The notes beneath the pieces are model-generated. The model saw only the letters and a list, made by a program, of their open reading frames with translations, made no database searches and was not told the DNA's origin. From Aureococcus anophagefferens (taxonomy: Eukaryota > Sar > Pelagophyceae > Pelagomonadales > Pelagomonadaceae), in contig NW_008705571.1 of the NCBI RefSeq assembly GCF_000186865.1, forward strand, positions 205,477 to 269,476: a stretch of DNA of 64,000 nucleotides, in the 5' to 3' direction. Positions 24,787-33,417 of the stretch are shown here, piece by piece. A program made the position numbers and the translations under genes. Numbering within the stretch: position 1 is the first letter of the stretch; every line of letters begins with the position of its first letter.

Positions 24787-25796
24787 TCAGCAGTTCTTGA
24801 AGTCGGCCTCGCGCTTCTCCGCGAACGCGGCCATGCCCTCCTTCTGGTCCGCCGTCGCGAAGGTCGAGAGGAAGAGGCGGCGCTCGAGGCGGTTGCCCTC
24901 GTTGAGGCTCAGCTCGTAGGCGGCGTTGACGGCCTCCTTGCACATCATGACGCTCGGGCGGCCCAGACCCGCGATCTTCGCGGCCATCTTCACGGCCTCC
25001 TCGACGAGGTCCTCGGGCGCGTGGACGGCGGCGACGAGCCCCGCGGACAGGGCCTCCGCCGCGTCGATCTGGTCCCCCGTGAGGCACATGGCCATGGCCT
25101 TGGACTTGCCGACCGCGCGGACGAGGCGCTGCGTGCCGCCCGCGCCTGAAAAGGGTGATTCAATTTCTCTTCAACGTGAGTGTTCCGCGCGCGCACGTTC
25201 CGGAAAAAGCATCCACACTTCGAGGCCGTTTCAAGAGATGATCGCTCGTCCAAAAATCAGCCGAAACGAGTGGAAAACGACCGAGCTAGGAGCCTTTGAA
25301 GACCCCGCGCCGCGCCGGGGATCGTCCCGAGCAGGATCTCGGGCTGGCCGAAGCGCGCCTTGGAGCCCGCGAGCATGATGTCGCACATCATGGCGAGCTC
25401 GCAGCCGCCGCCGAGCGCGTAGCCGTTGACGGCGGCGATGGTCGGCGTCCGCAGCGCCGCGACGTCCTGCCACGACGCGAACATGTTCTCGCCGTACGTC
25501 GCGGGGTAGGTCTTGTCCTTCATCTCCTTGATGTCCGCGCCGGCGGCGAAGGCCTTCTCGCTGCCCGTGAGCACGATGCAGCCGATGGACGGGTCCGCGT
25601 CCCAGGCCGCCGTGACCTCGTTGACCTCGGCCATGAGCGGCGACGACAGGGCGTTGAGCGCCTTGGGCCGGTGGAGCGTCACGATGCCCACGCTGCCGCG
25701 GACCTCCGTCAGGACGTTGTCGTACTGCGCCGCGCTGGCCGCCGGCGCCGCGGAGAAGCGGCGCGCGGCGAGGCCGGTGCAGCGGCGGAGAGCCAT
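24787..25796 (-). CDS. mitochondrial enoyl-CoA hydratase (crotonase), one introner-derived intron
   Basis: Exon 1 starts at the ATG at 25796 with a mitochondrial presequence ([20 protein letters not shown]). It carries the crotonase signatures [27 protein letters not shown] and [14 protein letters not shown]. Exon 2 (25145-24787) resumes with [20 protein letters not shown] and ends ADFKNC. The reaction is hydration of trans-2-enoyl-CoA in beta-oxidation. The catalytic glutamate of the GTIPGAGG region straddles the intron neighbourhood, so correct splicing matters. A GC donor at 25315 restores [10 protein letters not shown] exactly; a GT donor at 25303 is also in phase but adds four residues. 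The product is about 279-283 residues, the family norm. Confidence 0.9.
25139..25311 (+). mobile_element. introner (non-autonomous transposon-like intron) in the enoyl-CoA hydratase gene
   Basis: An AT-richer insertion (25147-25303, 157 bp) is flanked by the 8-bp direct repeat cccgcgcc at 25139-25146 and 25304-25311. Aligned by eye over 147 positions with the element at 37.8 kb, it has 15 mismatches. On the host's minus strand the element supplies the TTTTCA of the acceptor, and the target repeat supplies the final G. Its ends (ctgaaaaggg and gcctttgaag) are only weakly inverted. Confidence 0.85.
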
Positions 25797-26049
25797 GCTT
25801 CCTGTGATCTGTGGAAATTCCGAGCTGTCGGCGAGCGGCGCGTCACGCGCGGCGCGAACCTGCGTGAGCCGGCGAGGCCTCCTGACCCGATGCCGCCGGA
25901 ATGACCGGCGGCGACCCGGCGGCGATCCGGGAGCGATCTCGCGCGATCCGCGGACGCGACCGCGGCGAGCCGCGCGCGCGCGACGAGCCTCTCGTACGGC
26001 GCAACTGCGTGACATACTATAGTCCGTGCCGCGACCCCGCGCGCGCGCC

Positions 26050-26958
26050 CTATTTCTTGCCCTTCTTGGGCTTGGAGCTCACGCGGAGCGTCTCGCGGTT
26101 GACCTTGAGCGCGGCCTTGCAGTTCGTGCACTGGATCTCGCCCTCGAGGCCGTTGCCCTCGACGCCGAGGACGTCGCCGAAGAAGAGGCGGTTGTCGACG
26201 CCGCAGTCCGGGCAGGGCCCGCGCGCGATGAAGGGGTCCTTGAAGATGACCTGCTCCGTGACGTACTGCGCCGCGGCGACGATGAGCGGGCTGCCGACGA
26301 GGAGGCTGAGGATGGGGTTGAGCCCCCGCGTCGCGGGGATGAGCTCGTAGGTGCCGCCGCCCCAGAGGAGCGTGCCGAGGAAGAAGGCCGGCACGTAGAG
26401 CACGATGGCCCGGAACCGGTCCGGCGTGAACGTCACGCTGCACACGCCCGTGTCGATGAAGCACCGCGGCTCCTTGGACACGGCCACGAGGGACCCCTGG
26501 GCCTTGAGGGACGCCTTGAGCTCGTCGAACTCGGCGTCGCTCATGATCGACTCCTCGCCCTTGCCGTACGCGGCCATGGCGCTGAGGAACCGGTTCTCGT
26601 CGCGGCTCAGCACGGCGTAGTCCGACCCCTCCCAGGCGAGGTCCTCCTTGAGCTGGTCGAACTCGTTGTCGTTGAGCACCTGCTTCCCGGAGAAGTAGTA
26701 GCTCTGGATCGCGTCGATGAAGATGCGCTCCTTCTCCTGCGTCGTCAGGTCCATCTTCTTGCCGTCGGCGCCGACCATGGTGAACTCCTGCTCCGGCTTC
26801 TCCGTCGCCGGCGCGGCGCGGAGCGGGGCGAGGCCCCGGTGCGACGACGGGGCGAGGCCCCGGTGCGACGACGGGGCGAGGCCGGGCCTCGCCGGCACCC
26901 AGGCGAGCGCCGTGGAGGCCGCGAGGGCCCCTAGCAACAATCCAGTCGCAGGCATCAT
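26050..26958 (-). CDS. PGRL1-like thylakoid membrane protein
   Basis: A 302-residue protein resembling PGR5-like 1, which works with PGR5 in antimycin-sensitive cyclic electron flow around photosystem I. The conserved helix FIDAIQSYYFSGKQVLNDNE and the second repeat with MSDAEFDELKASLKAQGS are present. Two membrane segments follow (about 175-225), then two cysteine pairs, CPDC (249, 252) and CTNC (277, 280), matching the redox/metal cysteines of the family. The presequence MMPATGLLLGALAASTALAW then VPARP is bipartite, with W at the expected aromatic position. The transit region contains a tandem GLAPSSHR repeat. The first of two adjacent ATGs is taken as start. Confidence 0.85.
   Translation of the reverse strand: MMPATGLLLGALAASTALAWVPARPGLAPSSHRGLAPSSHRGLAPLRAAPATEKPEQEFTMVGADGKKMDLTTQEKERIFIDAIQSYYFSGKQVLNDNEFDQLKEDLAWEGSDYAVLSRDENRFLSAMAAYGKGEESIMSDAEFDELKASLKAQGSLVAVSKEPRCFIDTGVCSVTFTPDRFRAIVLYVPAFFLGTLLWGGGTYELIPATRGLNPILSLLVGSPLIVAAAQYVTEQVIFKDPFIARGPCPDCGVDNRLFFGDVLGVEGNGLEGEIQCTNCKAALKVNRETLRVSSKPKKGKK
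26825..26872. repeat. 24-bp tandem repeat in the PGRL1 transit peptide
   Basis: Two exact 24-bp copies (26825-26848 and 26849-26872) begin ggggcgaggccccggtgcga and are followed by a partial third. They encode GLAPSSHR twice in the presumed transit peptide, so length change there should be tolerated. Confidence 0.85.
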
Positions 26959-27191
26959 CGTCGACGCGGAGGCGGGGTCCTGCGCGTTCGACTTGAGCCG
27001 CAAATCAAGACGTGGTCGACGAGGGCAACGTCTTAACTTGATGTGCTCGCAATCGACTCGTTGACGCCGGAAGCTTGCCGGCCTCGCCGGGCCTCCGACG
27101 TCGACTCGGAGAGGACGTCGGGGCGCCCTCCGCCGCGCCGCTCGCCATACACACAAAAACACCGACTCCCAGATTAACCCCGCGCCCACGA

Positions 27192-29504
27192 CTACGTGTC
27201 CTCGACGACCTCCTCGTACTTCTCGAACCACTGCTCGATCTCGTCGACGGTGATGACGCCGTCGTTGTCGAAGTCGATCTCCGAGAGCGCGACGACGATG
27301 AACTTCTCCATGGCCTTGTCGTCGTCGGCGAACTTGCCCTGGCGCACGGCGATGGCGCGGATGGCCTCGCGGAGCTCGTCCGCGTCGACGAGGCCGTCGT
27401 TGTCCTTGTCGATGTGGTGGAGCTTGTCGCCGAGCTTCACGTCGACCTTGGCGATCTCCTGCTCGATCTTCTCCGTCATGGACGCGAGCTTCTTCTCGAG
27501 CGCGGCGACCTTCTTGTCCGGCTCGGCCTCGGGCGCGGGCGCCGCGGCCGGCTCGTCGCCGCCGTCCGGAGAAGACGCGACCTTCTCGTCCGCCGCGGCC
27601 GCGGCGTCGTCCTTGGCCGTGGGCGCGAGCGCCGCCTCGACGACGTCAGAATCGGACGCGAGCACGGGCTCGTGCACGAAGTCCTCGGGGACCTCCTCGG
27701 GCTTCTCCTTCTTCGAGATCTTCGCGCGGATCTCCTCGAGCTCCTCCTTCTCGCGCTCCAACGCGGACTCGTAGGCCATGTCCACGAGGACCTCGCCGAT
27801 CTCCATCTTGTCCTTGGCCGTGAACTCGCTCGCGTCGTCCTTCGTCGGGGGCGCCTCGTCCTCGGCGAGGCGGCCGTAGGCCTCCGCGCCGGGACCGTCG
27901 CCGAAGAGGCTCGCGGCGTAGGGCTCGGCCTCGGACCGGAACGCGCGCTCGACGTCCGAGCCCAGGTGGGCGTCCGGCGCGTCGGAGGAGAGTTTCTCCG
28001 CCGGCTCCGGCTGCTCCGGCTCCTCGCGCGCCTTCTCGAGCGCGGCGGCCGCCTCTTTTCGCTCGACCTCGAGCGCCGCGGCCTCGCGCCGCTCCTCCTC
28101 GATGAGGTAGTTCTGCTGCTTGAGGACCTTGAGCTTCTTCGCCTTGACCTCGGAAGACTTGGCCTCCTCCTTCGACGCGACGGCCGCGACGGCCTCGTCG
28201 ACGAGGGACGCGTCGAGGCCGGAGATGCTCTCCGCGATGGCCTTCTCCGACTCGACGAGCGCGGCCTCCTCCTCGACGGCGACGGCCTTGTCCAGCGTGA
28301 AGGCGCGGCTCATGATGAGGATGGCGATGGGCAGCTTCCGGTTCGCCGCGAGCTCGATCCACTGGTCGAGCTGCACGCGGTACTGCTGCTTCGTCAAACC
28401 GACGGACCGCATGCCCCGGTCCGCGCAGGCCTCCTGGAGCTCCTGGCGCGTCAGGCTATCTAAACCCTCGTAGACGATGCGCCGGTCGTCCTCCCGGAGC
28501 CCCCGGATCTTCGACCGCAGCTGGAAGCGCAGGATCACGTCCGTGCCGTAGGGAGCGATGGCCATGTAGCGGCAGAGGTTCACGAGCTGCGCGCGCGGCA
28601 GGTTGTCGAGCATGAGCTCGTCGCCGAAGGTGCGCGCGAACTTGGTCACGTCCTTGGACTCGATGTCGCCCGTGCGCGCCTTGGCCACGAACGCCGTGAG
28701 CTCCGTCGCCGTCGCGGACCCGTCGCCGTCGGCCGACCGCTGGCGCATCTCGCCGAGCGCGTCGCCCAAAAAGCCCGCGAGCGCGAGCCGCGCCCGCAGC
28801 GTCGCCTTGGCCTTCTCCTCCTTCTTCGTCGAGTCCTGGAACGTCGACGGCAGCATGCCCGGGAAGACCGCGAGCGCGACGGGCAGCAGGAACTCGAGGA
28901 ACGGCACGAGCACAAAGACCGCGAAGGGCACGACGCGGATGAGGTCCGCCGTCGTCCGCAGGAGCTGCTTCCGCTCGCGCCGCGTCAGGTCGTAGCCCTG
29001 GACGACGCGCCCGAGCAGCGCCGACGCCGTCTTCACGTCGAGCCACAGCAGCTTCGACCCGAGCCAGTACTGCTTCATCGTCTCCACGAAGTGGTGCGCG
29101 TGGTACCGCGCCTTGGCGGCGAAGCCCTCGGGCGCCGCGGCGGGCTTGGGCGCCGGCGCGGGCTCCGCGGCGGGCTTGGGCGCCGGCGCGGGCGCGGGCG
29201 CGGCGGCCGCGCTCGACGCCGGCGCCGCGCCGTGGTACGCGGGCGGCTCGACGTCCTCCGCCGGCTTGGGGCTGCTGCTGAATCGTCGTCGCGCCCGGTG
29301 TCGCAGGAACGCGTCGCTGGCGAACGCCGGCGGCCGGCCGGCGACGGCCGCCGACTGCGCGAGCAGCAGCGGAAACGGCGCCGGCCGCGCCGCGGGCGCC
29401 GGCGGCCGCCGCGACGCCTCGAACTCGTCCGTGTGGAGCGCGCAGGCCCACGCGGGCGGCCGCGACCCGATCCTCCGCAAGCGGAGGAAGGGGCGGAGCG
29501 ACAT
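27192..29504 (-). CDS. LETM1-family mitochondrial inner-membrane protein with C-terminal EF-hands
   Basis: A 770-residue protein, starting at the ATG at 29504; the open frame upstream begins at TTG. The N-terminus (MSLRPFLRLRRIGSRPPAWA) is a mitochondrial presequence, followed by a Pro/Ala linker. The LETM1 region spans about 130-400: membrane segment near 190-215 (VVPFAVFVLVPFLEFLLPVA), the proline-containing PGMLPSTF, and the ribosome-binding-like domain with LPRAQLVNLCRYMAIAPYGT. Charged coiled coils follow. Two EF-hand loops lie near the end, DKDNDGLVDADE (about 697-708) and DFDNDGVITVDE (about 743-754). LETM1 proteins mediate K+/H+ or Ca2+/H+ exchange and cristae shape; the EF-hands imply calcium control. 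Confidence 0.9.
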   Translation of the reverse strand: MSLRPFLRLRRIGSRPPAWACALHTDEFEASRRPPAPAARPAPFPLLLAQSAAVAGRPPAFASDAFLRHRARRRFSSSPKPAEDVEPPAYHGAAPASSAAAAPAPAPAPKPAAEPAPAPKPAAAPEGFAAKARYHAHHFVETMKQYWLGSKLLWLDVKTASALLGRVVQGYDLTRRERKQLLRTTADLIRVVPFAVFVLVPFLEFLLPVALAVFPGMLPSTFQDSTKKEEKAKATLRARLALAGFLGDALGEMRQRSADGDGSATATELTAFVAKARTGDIESKDVTKFARTFGDELMLDNLPRAQLVNLCRYMAIAPYGTDVILRFQLRSKIRGLREDDRRIVYEGLDSLTRQELQEACADRGMRSVGLTKQQYRVQLDQWIELAANRKLPIAILIMSRAFTLDKAVAVEEEAALVESEKAIAESISGLDASLVDEAVAAVASKEEAKSSEVKAKKLKVLKQQNYLIEEERREAAALEVERKEAAAALEKAREEPEQPEPAEKLSSDAPDAHLGSDVERAFRSEAEPYAASLFGDGPGAEAYGRLAEDEAPPTKDDASEFTAKDKMEIGEVLVDMAYESALEREKEELEEIRAKISKKEKPEEVPEDFVHEPVLASDSDVVEAALAPTAKDDAAAAADEKVASSPDGGDEPAAAPAPEAEPDKKVAALEKKLASMTEKIEQEIAKVDVKLGDKLHHIDKDNDGLVDADELREAIRAIAVRQGKFADDDKAMEKFIVVALSEIDFDNDGVITVDEIEQWFEKYEEVVEDT

Positions 29505-29706
29505 CGCCCCTGTTCGCTGCCGGAGAGCGCGTCGACCGATGACCGCGACAGAGATCTCGAGTGCATGCAACGTTCAATATGAATCGAAGTCGACCTCGAC
29601 CAAGCAGCATGCGGACTGCATGATGGCAGCCCGCTGCCGAGCAACCGCAGCCCGCTAGACCCGAAGGAAACGCGCGGTTCCCCCGCCGCGACGACAAAAC
29701 GCCACC

Positions 29707-30471
29707 ATGATGTTCTTCATGACGGGCATGAACGACATCTGGCACGCCCTCGAGGTGCCCTGCGACCCGGCGGGCCTCGACGGCGCGCTGGAGAACGTGC
29801 GGAACTGGTTCCCCGACGACGACCAGTTCGGCGACTGCCTGCGCAACGAGAAGCGACCGAGCTGCGACCCGCGGCTCGGCACAGAGCTCCCGCTGGGCCT
29901 CCTGCACTACGCGTGCGGGTCCGCGCTCGCGCCGGGCAGCGACGACGAGCAGGAGCGGCGCGCGGCGTGCGTCGCGCGGCTCCTGGCGGTCCGGGCGGGC
30001 TTCGTCGACGGCGCCGCGACGCACGTCACGCGCACGGAGGACGGCTTCGCGAGCCGGGGCGGCCTCACGCCCCTCCACGTCTGGGCGTCGACGCTCGGCG
30101 AGCACAGCCTGCCCGTGCTCCGGCGTTTGGTCGACGCGGGCGCGGACGCGGGCCTGCGCGACGCCGGCGGCGACGCGCCGCTCCACACCTTCGCCTACGC
30201 GGCGTCCTTTTCCGACGAGGCCGCGTGCGACGCGCGGCTCGACCTGCTCCTGCGCGCGGGCGCGGACCTCCGCGCCGTCGACGCCAAGGGCCGGACGCCC
30301 CTGGCCTGCGCGCGGCTCGTCGCCGAGGACGCGCCCTCCGCCGTCGTCGCCGTGCTCGAGAGGCGCACGGCCGCCGCGCGGGCGGCGGCGCTCGCCGCCG
30401 GGGAGGCGGCGCTCGCCGCCGTCGAGGCGACGGCCGCCGCCGAGGGCGACGAGACCGCCTGGGCGGGCTGA
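29707..30471 (+). CDS. ankyrin-repeat protein
   Basis: A 254-residue protein with an ideal initiation context (gccaccATG). Two to three ankyrin repeats are recognisable: GGLTPLHVWASTLGEHSLPV leading to LVDAGADAGLRDA; GDAPLHTFAYAASFSDEAAC leading to LLRAGADLRAVDA; and GRTPLACARLVAED. An N-terminal region without a domain (FPDDDQFGDCLRNE...) precedes them, and an Ala-rich helix ends the protein. The fold is a protein-binding platform; the partner is unknown. It is tail-to-tail with the OSCA-like gene, 18 bp between stops. Confidence 0.8.
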   Translation: MMFFMTGMNDIWHALEVPCDPAGLDGALENVRNWFPDDDQFGDCLRNEKRPSCDPRLGTELPLGLLHYACGSALAPGSDDEQERRAACVARLLAVRAGFVDGAATHVTRTEDGFASRGGLTPLHVWASTLGEHSLPVLRRLVDAGADAGLRDAGGDAPLHTFAYAASFSDEAACDARLDLLLRAGADLRAVDAKGRTPLACARLVAEDAPSAVVAVLERRTAAARAAALAAGEAALAAVEATAAAEGDETAWAG

Positions 30472-30489
30472 TCGTAACTTACTCGCGCT

Positions 30490-33180
30490 TCAGTACTGCG
30501 GGTACTGGGGCTGCTGGGCGTAGCTCGGCGGGTACTGCTGCTGCGGCGCGTACTGGGGCTGCTGGCCGTAGGGCGGCGCGTAGCCGGGCTGCTGGGCGGC
30601 GTAGGGCGGCTGCTGCGCGTACTGCGGCGCGTATTGGGGCTGCTGCGGCGGCGTGGGGTACGGGGGCACCTGCTGCGGCGGCGTGGGGCACGGGGGCACC
30701 TGCTGCGGCGGCGTGGGGTACGGGGGCACCTGCTGCGGCGCCTGCGCGTACTGGGGCGGCGTGGGCAAGGGCGCCATCTCCTGGCGCGGCGCGACGGCCG
30801 CGGGCGCGGGCGCCGGCGGCGCCGGCGCCGGCGGCGCGGGCGCGGGCGCGGCCTTCCTCGCGGGCTCCGGCGTCGGCGGCGCGGCCTTCTTCGCGGGCTC
30901 GTCGTAGAAGCGCACGGTGCCGTAGACGTCCGCGAGGACGCGGTCGAGCTTCGCGTCGTCGCAGCCCGGGAGCAGGGGCCGGAGCACGTCCCGCGAGCAG
31001 ATCGTGTGCGCCGTCGGGTGGACGTTCGGCGGGAGCGGGAGCCGCTCGCGGGGCGCGCCCGCGACGTCCGCGGCGAGCAGGGGCGGCTCGCCCAAAAGCG
31101 GGTGGGGCACGACGGGCACGTAGGCGAGGATGTGGGGCAGCGCGCGGTAGGAGATGGGCATGTGGTCGTCGTCGTGTGCGCTCTCGCCGCAGCAGCAGTA
31201 CCAGAACGCGTTCGCGACCTCGACGCCGACGAACTTCCAGCACGCGAGCACGAGCGCGATGGCGCCGACGGCCGGGTAGACGTCCTTGGCGAACTTCTGC
31301 GCCGCCGTCAGCGTCTTGTGCGCCGGCGGGTCGCAGTCCAAAAAGTTGCCAAAGCACGCGGAGTGGTAGTGCATCGTCGCCTTGTCGTAGACCGCGTCGT
31401 CCTCGAGCGCGCCCTCCTCGTACAAGCCCCAGTTCTCGAAGAACTCGAGGGACGCGACGACGTGGACGAGGACGACGATGGACACGACGCCGATCGTGCG
31501 CCGCGAGATCTGGTCGTCGAAGTCGGGCTTCCGCGCCCAGCGGCGTAATAAGCAGAACCGGTCCGCTGCGAAGGTCGTCGCGAGCGCCGCGGCGGTGACG
31601 AGCAGACCGTTGGGCGCCGCCGCGGCGTAGAAGAGCCCCACGAACAGCGTCTTCGCGACGTCCGTGTAGCGCTCGGCGATGTTCCAGTCCGCGCCGATCC
31701 AGAACCGGTTGCACGCGCGCTGCGTCGGCTGGCCCCGGCTCACGACGTAGCGCATGAAGAGGTCGTAGGGGTCGTAGACCCGCAGGAGCGGCGCGAGGAA
31801 GGCGTCGCTCAGCAGGATCAGCATGATCTGGTTCAGCGCGGCCTCCGAGAGCCGCGTCCGCGGGCCGTAGGACACGAAGACCGCGATGGCCGTGTTCGTC
31901 CACCGCGCCACAATCAACTTCAGGAACATGGCGTCCTGCTGGTCGCCAAAGTCCTTGTGCTTCTCCACGGCGTCGGTCAGCGCCTTGAGGAAAGTCGGCA
32001 GGCCGCCGTTGACGACGGTGACGAAGACCGCGAGCGCGAAGGGGAACTTGCCCTCGAGGTAGACGGCCACGAGGCAGAAGCACGCGAGCGCGCCCGCCGT
32101 CACGGCGAAGGACGCGAGCACGCGGGCCACGCGGTTCCCCACCTTGTAGTGGGAGTTGTGCCAGAAGAGCTCCTCGGGCTCCACGGGCCGCGACACGTTC
32201 AGCACCGTGCCCTCGAAGGCCACGGGCGTGTTCTTCGACTCGTAGCCCGTCACGTTGGAGAAGATGCGCCGCACGGCGCTCACCTCGAAGGTCTCGAGGG
32301 CGCGCTGCATGCCCTTCTCGAAGGCGAAGGTCACGACGACCGTCTTGGGCTCGCGCCAGCCGCCGCCCGCGTTCTCGCCGAGGTAGGCCTGGAGCTGCTC
32401 CTCGATGACCGCGAGCTGCGCCTTGGCGTAGGACGCGCTCTTGAAGAAGCCCAGCGCGTAGGCGTAGGGCTGGAGCAGCTTCCGGAGGCCCGCGGGCTCG
32501 CGGTTCTCGAGGTCGCCGTCCGCGAAGTCGCTGAGGTCCTGGAGGTACGCCGCGCGCGACGCCATGAGGCTCAGGAGCGCGCCGTTGTCCTTGCCGATGG
32601 TCACGGAGACGATGTCGTCGTCCCAGAACTTGGCGAAGAATTTCTTGTAGGCGTCCGGGTCGAGCACGTGCTGCGGCGGGTTGCTGATCATCACCGCGTA
32701 GTCGGACGGCGTCTGCCGGTTCTGGTCGATGCGCTTCGCCAGGATGTCCTGGATGACGTTGGACACGAGCGCCGCCACGAGGATGAGGGCGCAGACGAGG
32801 ATGTCCGGCACGATGTTCGCGCCGATGCGCAGGTCCGACGCGAAGCAGCCCGCGGCCGTGCCCGAGGCGAGCCCCGCGTTCCGGTCCTCCGTCTCGCGGT
32901 GCTTGCAGGCGCGCGCGTTGTGGGCCGTCGACGGGCACAGGATCAGCGCGCTCAGGCAGACGATGCCGAAGAGGAAGCCGAGCTGGCGGAAGTAGAGCGA
33001 CAGCCCCAGGCCGAAGGAGTCGAGCGCCTCGAAGCCCTCGCAGACGGGGAACAGGTCCGCGCCGTCGAGATTCTCCCCGGGCTTCGTGCGCCGGTGGCCC
33101 AGGGACGACGCGGGGTCGTCGACTCGGTGGGGCAGCTGCGCCTTGCGGTAGGCGGCCGCCGTGTCCAAGCACGGCGCCAT
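30490..33180 (-). CDS. OSCA/TMEM63 (CSC1-like) mechanosensitive channel family protein
   Basis: An 896-residue protein, starting at the ATG at 33180 (the frame upstream starts with TTG). It has about ten hydrophobic segments arranged as in OSCA/TMEM63. Two or three lie near the N-terminus (FGLGLSLYFRQLGFLFGIVC; IVPDILVCALILVAALVSNV). A cytosolic RNA-binding-like loop with ISNPPQHVLDPDAYKKFF follows, then a cluster beginning after PVEPEELFWHNSHYKVGNRV. The C-terminal 130 residues are a Pro/Gln/Tyr-rich disordered tail with repeats. Family members are osmotically or mechanically gated cation channels. Assignment rests on topology and these segments rather than on a single diagnostic motif. Confidence 0.75.
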   Translation of the reverse strand: MAPCLDTAAAYRKAQLPHRVDDPASSLGHRRTKPGENLDGADLFPVCEGFEALDSFGLGLSLYFRQLGFLFGIVCLSALILCPSTAHNARACKHRETEDRNAGLASGTAAGCFASDLRIGANIVPDILVCALILVAALVSNVIQDILAKRIDQNRQTPSDYAVMISNPPQHVLDPDAYKKFFAKFWDDDIVSVTIGKDNGALLSLMASRAAYLQDLSDFADGDLENREPAGLRKLLQPYAYALGFFKSASYAKAQLAVIEEQLQAYLGENAGGGWREPKTVVVTFAFEKGMQRALETFEVSAVRRIFSNVTGYESKNTPVAFEGTVLNVSRPVEPEELFWHNSHYKVGNRVARVLASFAVTAGALACFCLVAVYLEGKFPFALAVFVTVVNGGLPTFLKALTDAVEKHKDFGDQQDAMFLKLIVARWTNTAIAVFVSYGPRTRLSEAALNQIMLILLSDAFLAPLLRVYDPYDLFMRYVVSRGQPTQRACNRFWIGADWNIAERYTDVAKTLFVGLFYAAAAPNGLLVTAAALATTFAADRFCLLRRWARKPDFDDQISRRTIGVVSIVVLVHVVASLEFFENWGLYEEGALEDDAVYDKATMHYHSACFGNFLDCDPPAHKTLTAAQKFAKDVYPAVGAIALVLACWKFVGVEVANAFWYCCCGESAHDDDHMPISYRALPHILAYVPVVPHPLLGEPPLLAADVAGAPRERLPLPPNVHPTAHTICSRDVLRPLLPGCDDAKLDRVLADVYGTVRFYDEPAKKAAPPTPEPARKAAPAPAPPAPAPPAPAPAAVAPRQEMAPLPTPPQYAQAPQQVPPYPTPPQQVPPCPTPPQQVPPYPTPPQQPQYAPQYAQQPPYAAQQPGYAPPYGQQPQYAPQQQYPPSYAQQPQYPQY
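30641..30730. repeat. three copies of a 30-bp tandem repeat in the OSCA-like gene
   Basis: Copies at 30641-30670, 30671-30700 and 30701-30730 differ by single bases (gggta versus gggca). They encode VPPYPTPPQQ-type decapeptides on the minus strand (one copy has Cys for Tyr). This is a coding minisatellite in a disordered tail. Confidence 0.9.
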
Positions 33181-33417
33181 GCTTTTATGGTTCCTGGATG
33201 GCCGCGCTTTTTCAATGTATGTGGTGTGCAACCTCGGCCTCAGCTTCAGCCGCCGGCGCGCCGCGGAAGTCGCCGCGGCGACAGTGCATCTCGACTTTGC
33301 GCCGGGCGACGCGCGCGTCCTAACTTGCGTACTACGCGACGCGCCAAGCGGCGACAGGTAGACGTTATGAACAGAGAAGCACAGGGAGGGCGGGGCGTAG
33401 GTACAGGGGGAGGGGCT

